Source of the DNA: Verrucomicrobiota bacterium
GTDB lineage: Bacteria; Verrucomicrobiota; Verrucomicrobiia; Limisphaerales; UBA1096
NCBI GenBank assembly: GCA_003972865.1
Contig: QOAX01000060.1
Location: forward strand, 1-7,839
Direction of reading: 5' to 3'
Length of the DNA stretch: 7,839 nt
Of this stretch, positions 1 to 5,746 are shown one piece after another. Positions within the stretch are counted from its first letter, which is position 1; each line of letters opens with the position of its first letter. Under the pieces are notes generated by a model, which saw only the letters and a program-made list of their open reading frames with translations, had not been told where the DNA came from and made no database searches. Made by a program: the position numbers and the translations under genes.

Positions 1-13
1 TACTGTTTCTGCC

Positions 14-1012
14 GTGATCGACATGACCGAGATCCAGCCAAGCGCTGCTGCCGGTTTCCGCGTGGAGCGCCGCACTCCGCCGGAGAGGCTTGACGTGCTT
101 TCCCGCGAGATTCTCCAGCTCAAGGACGATCTCAACGCCGTGATCCTCGCGCACAACTACCAGGTGCCGGAGATTCAGGACTTGGCGGATTATGTGGGTG
201 ACTCACTTGGCCTTTCACGGCAGGCGGCCGAGACCGATGCGGCCGTCATCGTGTTTTGCGGCGTTCACTTCATGGCGGAGACGGCGAAGATTTTGTCGCC
301 AAAAAAAACCGTCCTGCTGCCGGACCGCGACGCCGGTTGCTCGCTCGAGGAGAGTTGCCCGCCGGACAGATTGCGCGAACTGCAGGCGACAAACCCCAAC
401 TTTTACACCATCGCCTACGTCAACTGCAGCGCGGAGGTGAAGGCACTCAGCGACGTGATCTGCACCAGCGGCAACGCCAAAAAAATCGTCGAGGCCGCAC
501 CGGCGGATCGCGACCTGTTGTTCGTGCCGGACGAAAATCTCGGAGCGTGGGTGATCGAGCAGACCGGGCGCCCGATGACGTTGTGGCAGGGGAACTGTTA
601 CGTGCATGTGGAATGGACGCACGAGAGCATCACGCGGATTCGCCGCGAACACCCCGACGCGCCGCTGGTGGCACACCCCGAGTGCACCAAGGCCGTACGC
701 ATGCTCGCCGACGAGGTTTGCTCGACCGAGAAAATGGTTAACTTCTGCCGCGACTCCCGGGCCAAGGCGGTGATCATCGCCACCGAGGTCGGCATGCTGC
801 ACCGGCTGCAGAAGGAGTGTCCCGAGAAACAGTTCATCCCGGCGCCGACCGAGAAGTGCGCCTGCAACGAGTGCCGCTTTATGAAAATGAACACACTCGA
901 GAAACTGCACGACTGCATGGCCAACCGCACACCGGAGGTGACACTCGACGCGGCGGTCATCGAGCGCGCCCGGCAGCCGATTGAGCGCATGCTCGAGATT
1001 TCCGCGAGGTGA
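14..1012 (+). CDS. nadA: Quinolinate synthase NadA
   Basis: NadA condenses iminoaspartate (from L-aspartate) with dihydroxyacetone phosphate to form quinolinate, the precursor of NAD, using an oxygen-sensitive [4Fe-4S] cluster in the cytosol. The protein carries the family blocks in order: AHNYQVPEIQDLADYVGDS (46-64), FCGVHFMAE (81-89), DAGCSLEESC (107-115), NCSAEVKALSD (138-148), PDENLGAW (172-179), GNCYVH (193-198), AHPEC (220-224) and CACNECRFMKMNTLEKL (282-298). Spacing matches known NadA proteins if Cys109, Cys195 and Cys287 are the three cluster ligands. The terminal motif is CxCxxC rather than the CxxCxxC of Escherichia coli. The length of 332 residues is normal for the shorter, non-enteric type. 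The start is uncertain: GTG at 14 or ATG at 23 both work, and the frame stays open to the window edge, so a start further upstream is possible. No nadB or nadC is visible nearby. Confidence 0.96.
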   Translation: MIDMTEIQPSAAAGFRVERRTPPERLDVLSREILQLKDDLNAVILAHNYQVPEIQDLADYVGDSLGLSRQAAETDAAVIVFCGVHFMAETAKILSPKKTVLLPDRDAGCSLEESCPPDRLRELQATNPNFYTIAYVNCSAEVKALSDVICTSGNAKKIVEAAPADRDLLFVPDENLGAWVIEQTGRPMTLWQGNCYVHVEWTHESITRIRREHPDAPLVAHPECTKAVRMLADEVCSTEKMVNFCRDSRAKAVIIATEVGMLHRLQKECPEKQFIPAPTEKCACNECRFMKMNTLEKLHDCMANRTPEVTLDAAVIERARQPIERMLEISAR

Positions 1013-1017
1013 CTGGG

Positions 1018-1031
1018 CGCTTGGCCAAGCG
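1018..1031. repeat. Iterated palindrome CGCTTGGCCAAGCG, copy 1 (intergenic)
   Basis: This perfect 14-bp palindrome starts 5 bp after the nadA stop codon. It has no T tract after it, so it is not a convincing intrinsic terminator. It is the only exact copy that is clearly between genes. Confidence 0.85.
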
Positions 1032-1082
1032 GGTTGCATTTTACGGCCAGCCAGGGTTTAATTCGTCCCGCACATTCTCGAC

Positions 1083-1739
1083 ATGAAAAAACGAATCATC
1101 AACTGGGTGCTGGCGTTGGTCGCCGGCTTGGCTTGCAACACCGGACAGGCTGCCGATGGCGAAAAAGCCATCAAGCTGTTCGATGGCAAAGACCTGAAAA
1201 ACTGGACACAGCAAAAGCCCGGCGCCTGGGAGGCGAAGGACGGCGTGCTCGGGCCAAGCACCAAGCCGGGCGGCTACATCTGGAGCAAGCGCAATTACGA
1301 CAACTTCGAGTTGGAGCTCGACTTCAAGATGTCGAAGCGCTGCAACAGCGGCGTGTTTTTCCGCACCGACCCGAAAAACGCGGTGCAGGGAGGTTTCGAG
1401 ATCCAGATTTTTGATTCACACGGCAAGGCCAAGGTGGGCAAGCACGACTGCGGTGCGCTGTATGATGCGCTCGCGCCAAGTTCGAATCCGACCAAGCCGG
1501 CTGGTGAGTGGAATCACATGAAACTCACCGTCAACGGCGCGTCGGTAAAAGTCGTGCTGAACGGAAAACAGATCGTCGTTGCCGATTTGGATCAATGGAC
1601 CACCGGACGCAAAAACCCGGACGGCTCCCGCAACAAGTTTCGCACCGCGCTGAAGGACCTGCCGCGCACCGGCAGCATCGGGCTGCAATACCACGGCCAC
1701 CCGGTCTGGTTCAAAAACATCGTACTCAAGCCGATCTGA
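1083..1739 (+). CDS. Secreted DUF1080 / 3-keto-disaccharide hydrolase-type protein
   Basis: This is a 218-residue exported protein of the DUF1080 family (3-keto-disaccharide hydrolase, concanavalin/LamG-like jelly-roll fold), which is greatly expanded in Verrucomicrobiota and Planctomycetota. Some members cleave 3-keto-glycosides. The N-terminus (MKKRIINWVLALVAGLAC...GQA) is a signal peptide, with likely cleavage after Ala23. Family motifs seen are LFDGKDLKNW (32-41), NFELELDFK (74-82), NSGVFFR (88-94), EIQIFD (106-111), GALYD (124-128), GEWN (141-144), VVLNGKQI (157-164) and the closing GSIGLQYHGHPVWFKNIVLKPI block (197-218). It is a single complete domain with no fused lectin or cytochrome. 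There is no clear ribosome binding site before the ATG. The gap from nadA is 70 bp, and a strong terminator lies just downstream. The substrate cannot be told from the sequence. Confidence 0.9.
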   Translation: MKKRIINWVLALVAGLACNTGQAADGEKAIKLFDGKDLKNWTQQKPGAWEAKDGVLGPSTKPGGYIWSKRNYDNFELELDFKMSKRCNSGVFFRTDPKNAVQGGFEIQIFDSHGKAKVGKHDCGALYDALAPSSNPTKPAGEWNHMKLTVNGASVKVVLNGKQIVVADLDQWTTGRKNPDGSRNKFRTALKDLPRTGSIGLQYHGHPVWFKNIVLKPI

Positions 1740-1761
1740 TTTCCGGTTGCAACGCAGCCAC

Positions 1762-1794
1762 AAAAAAGGCCAAGCCGAACGGCTTGGCCTTTTT
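1762..1794. terminator. Bidirectional intrinsic terminator between convergent genes
   Basis: A 10-bp perfect stem (GGCCAAGCCG at 1768-1777 with CGGCTTGGCC at 1780-1789, AA between; effectively a GAAC tetraloop on 9 bp) is flanked by A6 on the left and T5 on the right. The T tract ends rightward transcripts of the DUF1080 gene, and the A tract ends leftward transcripts of the BI-1-like gene. Both genes stop within about 25 bp of it. The stem arms contain GGCCAAGC/GCTTGGCC, the half-sites of the palindrome repeated across this window. Confidence 0.9.
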
Positions 1795-1813
1795 GCTGTG
1801 AAAGTAAGTTTGG

Positions 1814-2521
1814 TCAGTCGTCCCGTCCCGCGAAGACGAGCAGGAGGTGCAGGATGGCGACGAAGACGTTGAACAGGCCGGCGAAGAGCATCAGGGAACC
1901 GGCGACCGGTTCATCATATTCCGGGTTGTTCAAAACCTGGCTGGTGGCATTCACGAGGATGAACACGCCAAAGATGCCGATCGCCCCGGCAATGATCATG
2001 CCAAGGAAGCCGATGTTCAGGAACATGTTCAGGACGATGACACCGATGATGGCGAAGAACATCCCTGCCATCAGGCCGCGCGGCGCGGAGAACTGCACCT
2101 TGGTCAGCATCACGGCAGCCGTGACCCCGGCAAACACGATGGCGGTCAGCACCAAGGCGGCCGGGACGATATCCGGTGCGACGACGCTGGCCATGAAGAG
2201 TACCGGCGCAAGCACCAGGCCTGCAACCAAACCGTCACCGATCAGCGCAAGCGTGCCCATGACAGGGTTGTGCCGGCAGGCCATGGCCACGTACGGGATG
2301 GCGTTGAGGGCGATCATCGCCACAATCCAGCCCATCCAGGTGGAAAAGAACTGAACCAAGGCGGGCGTTCTCGAACCGATGAAGCCGCCCGCAACGGCGG
2401 CAATCACGCTCAACGACAGTAGGGCGTAGGTTTTCTTGATGGCGGCGGAACGAGCCTCGTCAAGTTCCGTCGTGCCGAACAGTCCCTGTGTCAGCGGTAT
2501 GTTGTTCTGCAAAGCACTCAT
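1814..2521 (-). CDS. Bax inhibitor-1 / YccA-like integral membrane protein
   Basis: This is a BI-1 (UPF0005) family inner-membrane protein. Relatives are calcium/pH-linked channels (YetJ) or modulators of the FtsH protease (E. coli YccA). From the ATG at 2521 it has 235 residues, usual for the family. A polar N-terminus (MSALQNNIPLTQGLFGTTEL) leads into about seven hydrophobic segments beginning near KKTYALLSLSVIAAVAGG and ending in LFNVFVAILHLLLVFAGRDD. The C-terminal arrangement, including the final RDD, is closest to my memory of the YccA branch. The Asp pair used as a pH sensor in Bacillus YetJ appears absent: NATSQV stands where others have a xDTS/xDTQ motif, and LFAGLFNVF where others have LYLDFINLF. 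The frame is open further upstream to a TTG at 2560 and an ATG at 2551, but conservation starts around the 2521 ATG and a TATAAT lies at 2579-2584. It converges on the DUF1080 gene and is divergent from the isomerase gene. Confidence 0.88.
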   Translation of the reverse strand: MSALQNNIPLTQGLFGTTELDEARSAAIKKTYALLSLSVIAAVAGGFIGSRTPALVQFFSTWMGWIVAMIALNAIPYVAMACRHNPVMGTLALIGDGLVAGLVLAPVLFMASVVAPDIVPAALVLTAIVFAGVTAAVMLTKVQFSAPRGLMAGMFFAIIGVIVLNMFLNIGFLGMIIAGAIGIFGVFILVNATSQVLNNPEYDEPVAGSLMLFAGLFNVFVAILHLLLVFAGRDD

Positions 2522-2578
2522 AACTACAGTTAACCTGACACTCGGCGGCATACATTGCAACTACAAAAAAAGTTAAGG

Positions 2579-2584
2579 ATTATA
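2579..2584 (-). promoter_or_regulatory. Candidate -10 element for the BI-1-like gene
   Basis: Read on the minus strand, this is a perfect TATAAT in the context GACTATAATCC, about 60 bp before the ATG at 2521. No good -35 hexamer is found at 16-18 bp (nearest is GAGGCA at 17 bp, three of six matches). On the plus strand the same stretch offers TATAGT (2581-2586) with TTGCAA (2555-2560) at a long 20-bp spacing, so divergent promoters may overlap here. Confidence 0.5.
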
Positions 2585-2625
2585 GTCATCTGCAAAGGGG
2601 TTGCCTCGGGAATCCGGGGCGGATA

Positions 2626-2637
2626 GCTTGGCCAAGC
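2626..2637. repeat. Iterated palindrome GCTTGGCCAAGC, copy 2 (leader)
   Basis: This 12-bp palindrome lies 11 bp before the preferred ATG (2649) of the isomerase-like gene. It is therefore in the untranslated leader, unless translation begins at the upstream TTG at 2601, in which case it encodes LAK. Confidence 0.85.
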
Positions 2638-2648
2638 GCACTGCCATC

Positions 2649-3470
2649 ATGCAACTTTCACTCTCCGTCCGGATTGCTGAGGAGTTTCACTCCAAGGAGG
2701 AGGCGTCGATGCCGCTCGGCGACTTGGCACGCTTGGCCAAGCGCTGCGGTTACGGGGCACTCTGCATGCGTGCGTCTCAAGTGGGGGTGCAATCGCCGCC
2801 GGAGATTGTCGAGGCGGCCGCCGATTGCCTGGCCGAAGCCGGCCTGGCCGTGAGCATGGTCACCGGCGATTTCGACACGGTTTACAACAACGACAACGGG
2901 CCAAGCGCCCTGAAAAACATCACTCCGTATCTTCACTTGGCCAAGCGGCTGGGTGCGCCGCGGATTCGCGTGGCCCTAAAGCAGGAGTCGGACATCGCAC
3001 ACGCCCGGTGTGCCGCCGACGAGGCGGCCGAGCTCGGCATCCAGCTCGTGCACCAATGCCACACGCTGAGCCTGTTCGAGACAGTCGAGAGCATCGAGCG
3101 GACGTTGGCGGCGATCGACCGGCCGAATTACGGCCTGGTTTACGAGCCGGCGAACCTCGAGATTTGCGGGCAGGACTACGGCCAAGCGACGATCGGGCGC
3201 TTGGCCAAGTGGATCTTCAATGTCTATCTGCAAAACCAGTTGCTCAAGCCGGACGGCGCGTTGACGCTGCCGACGTGGTGCAACGGCGATGTGTCGTTCG
3301 ACCTGATCCCGATTCACGCGCCCGGCGGGGTCGATTTCGGGCGGGTGTTTGCCGGGTTGAAGGCGATCGACTACAACGGGACGGTCACCGTGCACCAGTC
3401 GGCCCAGCCGGGGGAGACGCCGGAGGAGTCAGCCGGCGGCACGGCCGATTTTTTGCGAAGTTTGATTTGA
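2649..3470 (+). CDS. Xylose isomerase-like TIM-barrel protein (sugar isomerase/epimerase family)
   Basis: This 273-residue cytosolic protein looks like the AP-endonuclease-2/xylose isomerase-like TIM barrel family, whose members isomerise or epimerise sugars with a divalent metal. Supporting features are the opening strand MQLSLSVRIAEEF, the GDLARLAKRCGYGALCMR helix-strand unit (24-41), LAVSMVTGDFD (66-76), LGAPRIRVAL (101-110), GIQLVHQCHT (130-139), YGLVYEPANL (161-170) and a final strand YNGTVTVHQ (242-250). The usual ligand set is Glu, Asp/Glu, His, Glu. Here Glu166 is present, but the other positions appear to be His/Gln (HQCHT), Tyr/Gln (VYLQNQ) and His249, so the chemistry may differ. 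The ATG at 2649 is preferred because family similarity begins there; a TTG at 2601 would add 16 residues. There is no clear ribosome binding site. The secreted propeller gene follows after 28 bp, suggesting a shared carbohydrate operon. Three copies of the iterated palindrome lie inside the gene. Confidence 0.82.
   Translation: MQLSLSVRIAEEFHSKEEASMPLGDLARLAKRCGYGALCMRASQVGVQSPPEIVEAAADCLAEAGLAVSMVTGDFDTVYNNDNGPSALKNITPYLHLAKRLGAPRIRVALKQESDIAHARCAADEAAELGIQLVHQCHTLSLFETVESIERTLAAIDRPNYGLVYEPANLEICGQDYGQATIGRLAKWIFNVYLQNQLLKPDGALTLPTWCNGDVSFDLIPIHAPGGVDFGRVFAGLKAIDYNGTVTVHQSAQPGETPEESAGGTADFLRSLI
2730..2743. repeat. Iterated palindrome CGCTTGGCCAAGCG, copy 3
   Basis: This perfect 14-bp palindrome lies inside the isomerase-like gene and is read as R-L-A-K-R (residues 28-32). 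Confidence 0.85.
2936..2945. repeat. Iterated palindrome CTTGGCCAAG, copy 4
   Basis: The 10-bp core is exact. The flanks are CA on the left and CG on the right, so one outer base differs from the 14-bp consensus. It is read as L-A-K at residues 97-99 of the isomerase-like protein. Confidence 0.85.
3200..3209. repeat. Iterated palindrome CTTGGCCAAG, copy 5
   Basis: The core is exact, with left flank CG and right flank TG. It is read as L-A-K at residues 185-187 of the isomerase-like protein. A degenerate half copy (CGGCCAAGCG, 3179-3188) sits 11 bp upstream. Confidence 0.85.
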
Positions 3471-3498
3471 AATTGCCACAACGGGAGCACTCAACACC

Positions 3499-4959
3499 AT
3501 GAAACCAAATCGTCACATCACCTCCGTTATTGCGTTGCTGTTTGCCGCGCAGCTTGCGTCCGCCACTGAGCCGCTGACGCTTGGCCCGGACGGCACTCGG
3601 CGCGAGTTGTTTGTCGATGGACATCTGATTGCCAACATGATCGGCGGCGCAAAACTGCATCTGCACAGGCCGGAACCGAAGGAAGTTGTGATGACCACCG
3701 ATGCGCCGTGGGAGGGCAACACCAGCGCCTACTACACGATCTTTCGCGACGGCGAGTTGTACCGCATGTACTACCGGGCATCCCATTGGGATACCGAGGC
3801 GAAAAAGGCGACACACCGCGAGGTGACCTGCTACGCCGAGAGCCGGGACGGCATCCACTGGGTGAAGCCGAAACTTGGCCTGTTCGAGTTCAACGGCTCG
3901 AGGGAAAACAACATCGTGGTGGACGGTTTGGGGACGCACTGCTTTGTGGCGTTCAAGGACGGCAATCCCGACTCTCCCCCGGAGGCGCGCTACAGGGGCA
4001 TCGCCCGCGGCCGGCCCGTTGGGAAGAAGGGACTGTACATCTTCGAGTCGCCCGACGGCATCCACTGGAAGCTGACGCGTAACGAGCCGGTGATCACCGA
4101 GGGCGCGTTTGATTCGCAGAACCTCGCCTTTTGGGACGCGCACACGCGGCAGTACCGCGAGTATCACCGCACCTTCGTCAACGGCGTACGCGCCATCATG
4201 ACCGGCACATCGAGCGATTTCATCCACTGGACCAAGCCGGTGCTGCTAACATATCAGGAGGGGATTCCCATGCAGCACCTGTACACCAACGCCGTGCAGC
4301 CGTACGAGCGGGCGCCGCACCTGCTCATCGGTTTCCCCACGCGCTATCTGCCGGAGGAGGGACAGCGCGTCGAGCCGACCCTGATGATCAGCCGGGACGG
4401 GTTGCGCTTCCACCGGTGGCTCGAGCCGGTCGTGCCGGAATCGGCCCCGAAAGACCGCACCGGCAACCGGAGCAACTACATGACGTGGGGCCTTGTCGAG
4501 ATCCCCGGCCGACCCAATCATCTCTCCGTGTATGCCACCGAGGCGTATTACACCGGCCCCGACAGCCGCGTGCGGCGGTTCGAATACCGGAAGGACGGCT
4601 TTGTTTCCTTGCGAGGCGATGCCCAAGGCGGCGCGCTCATCACCAAGCTCATCAAACTGGGCCGTCGGGCAGACCGCCTCACGCTCAACTACCGCGCGAA
4701 CCAGGGCGGCCAAGTCCGCGTCGGCCTGTACCAGCCCAACGGCACCGCCATCCCCGGCCACTCACTCTCCGAGTGCCGACCCCTGACTGGCGATCAACTC
4801 AACCAAACCGTCATGTGGAAAAGCGTCAGCGGAAACATCGTCGGCAAAACCAACGCTGACATCAGCCACCTGCGCCGAAACCACCCAGCGGTGCGGCTGC
4901 GGTTTGAGTTGAAGAATGCGGACCTGTTTTCACTGCAATTCGAGCCGTGGCTTCGGTAG
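3499..4959 (+). CDS. Secreted beta-propeller glycosidase-like protein (GH32/43 type fold)
   Basis: This is an exported protein of 486 residues. Residues 1-22 (MKPNRHITSVIALLFAAQLASA) form a signal peptide with an AxA-like cleavage site before TEPL. The body looks like a five-bladed propeller related to GH32/43 or sialidase-type folds. Blade-end repeats SRDGIHW (115-121), SPDGIHW (184-190), TSSDFIHW (237-244) and SRDGLRFHRW (298-307) recur about every 50-70 residues, with AYYTIFRDGELYRMYYR (77-93) as an early blade and DSQNLAFWD (205-213) as a candidate active-site strand. From about residue 375 a C-terminal beta-sandwich-like domain follows (LTLNYRANQGGQVRVGLYQPNG, 394-415; VRLRFELKNADLFSLQFEPW, 465-484). 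I recognise this architecture from PVC-group proteins but know no tested substrate. A GGGAG at 3483-3487 is a plausible ribosome binding site. It follows the isomerase-like gene by 28 bp and is probably co-transcribed, so the pair may liberate and then convert a sugar. Confidence 0.78.
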   Translation: MKPNRHITSVIALLFAAQLASATEPLTLGPDGTRRELFVDGHLIANMIGGAKLHLHRPEPKEVVMTTDAPWEGNTSAYYTIFRDGELYRMYYRASHWDTEAKKATHREVTCYAESRDGIHWVKPKLGLFEFNGSRENNIVVDGLGTHCFVAFKDGNPDSPPEARYRGIARGRPVGKKGLYIFESPDGIHWKLTRNEPVITEGAFDSQNLAFWDAHTRQYREYHRTFVNGVRAIMTGTSSDFIHWTKPVLLTYQEGIPMQHLYTNAVQPYERAPHLLIGFPTRYLPEEGQRVEPTLMISRDGLRFHRWLEPVVPESAPKDRTGNRSNYMTWGLVEIPGRPNHLSVYATEAYYTGPDSRVRRFEYRKDGFVSLRGDAQGGALITKLIKLGRRADRLTLNYRANQGGQVRVGLYQPNGTAIPGHSLSECRPLTGDQLNQTVMWKSVSGNIVGKTNADISHLRRNHPAVRLRFELKNADLFSLQFEPWLR

Positions 4960-4993
4960 TCCGGAATTTTACACGGGATGGGGCGAATTAGGC

Positions 4994-4999
4994 TATAAT
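4994..4999 (+). promoter_or_regulatory. Candidate -10 element for the lemA-M48 operon
   Basis: This is a perfect TATAAT in the only substantial gap before lemA (4960-5074), a locally AT-rich stretch. The best -35 candidate is TTTACA at 4968-4973, but its 20-bp spacer is long. It would give a leader of about 70 nt. The context CTATAATC is the same as in the candidate -10 of the BI-1-like gene. Confidence 0.5.
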
Positions 5000-5074
5000 C
5001 GAAAACACAGATTGTAATTGACTGCCTAAAATGTTTCACCTAATGTCAATGGCTGGTAGCGAAAGGGACTAATT

Positions 5075-5713
5075 ATGACATCTTTATTAGTAACAGTAGT
5101 GGCATTGGTTGGCTTGGCGGTCCTTGTGGGCCTGTGGGTGATGGGGGTTTACAACGGGCTGGTCCGCAAGCGCAACGCCAAGGACAACAACTACTCGCAG
5201 ATCGGCATCCAGCTAACGCGCAAGTACGAGCTGATTCCCAATCTTGTGAAATTGGTCAAGGGCTACATGAAACACGAGCGAACGACGCTGGAGGAAGTCA
5301 TCCAGGCACGCAACATGGCCGCCAACGCCAACGCGGCCGTCAGTGCCAACCCAAGTGACCCTGAGGCGATGAAGCAGATGGTGGCCGCCGAGGGCACGCT
5401 GGGCGGCGTGATGGGACGCCTGTTCGCGCTGAGCGAGTCGTACCCCGACCTCAAGGCCAATCAAAACATGATGCAGTTGACCGAGGAACTGACCTCGACC
5501 GAAAACAAGGTCACCTTTGCCCGGCAGGCGTTCAACGACTCGGTGATGGGCTACAACAACGCGCTGCAGGTGTTCCCGGCTAACATGGTCGCCGGCATGT
5601 TTGGGTTCACGGAGGCGATCTTCTTCGAGGTCGAGGGCTTGGGGGATGTCGGCAAGGCCGTCGTCACCGCCGATCAAAAGAAGGACCTCGACATCTCGTT
5701 CGACGACATGTGA
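5075..5713 (+). CDS. lemA: LemA family membrane protein
   Basis: LemA proteins have one N-terminal membrane anchor and a soluble helical bundle. Their biochemical role is unsettled, but they are very often encoded beside M48 (HtpX-like) membrane proteases, as here. Residues 4-24 (LLVTVVALVGLAVLVGLWVMG) are a transmembrane segment, followed by YNGLVRKRNAKDNNYSQIGI and the family hallmark QLTRKYELIPNLVKLVKGYMKHE (46-68). ENKVTFARQAFNDSVMGYNN (from about 147) is the second conserved block, where the family commonly has a similar R-xx-YN motif. At 212 residues it is slightly longer than many LemA proteins (about 180-190), with an acidic tail KKDLDISFDDM. The ATG has a good ribosome binding site (AAAGG in GCGAAAGGGAC, ending about 5-8 bp upstream). 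The M48 gene begins 33 bp downstream, so the two form an operon. Confidence 0.95.
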   Translation: MTSLLVTVVALVGLAVLVGLWVMGVYNGLVRKRNAKDNNYSQIGIQLTRKYELIPNLVKLVKGYMKHERTTLEEVIQARNMAANANAAVSANPSDPEAMKQMVAAEGTLGGVMGRLFALSESYPDLKANQNMMQLTEELTSTENKVTFARQAFNDSVMGYNNALQVFPANMVAGMFGFTEAIFFEVEGLGDVGKAVVTADQKKDLDISFDDM

Positions 5714-5746
5714 TCCCGGCAACTCTGGACTTAGGGATCGCTCAAC

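Noticed and set aside
1018..1031. Palindrome after nadA as its terminator
   Set aside because: A perfect palindrome leaves no loop, there is no T tract, and the same sequence occurs inside coding regions. It is better treated as a member of the repeat.
215..1039. Long open frame on the minus strand across nadA
   Set aside because: It lies opposite a clearly recognisable nadA, has a low-complexity His/Arg/Val-rich translation with no family motifs, and is a usual by-product of high-GC codon use.
1083..1154. DUF1080 protein as a lipoprotein (Cys18)
   Set aside because: The residues before the Cys (GLA) do not fit a lipobox, and a normal signal peptidase site (GQA before ADG) follows.
1847..2422. 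Open frames on the plus strand opposite the BI-1-like gene
   Set aside because: The translations are rich in Asp/His/Gly/Gln or Met/Ala/Pro and resemble no protein. They mirror hydrophobic codons of the membrane protein on the other strand.
3385..4227. Minus-strand open frame across the isomerase/propeller junction
   Set aside because: It spans two good genes on the opposite strand and has no recognisable domain.
4960..5074. tRNA or small RNA gene in the gap before lemA
   Set aside because: No cloverleaf, conserved T-loop or strong hairpin with a T tract is visible. The gap is explained by a promoter and leader.
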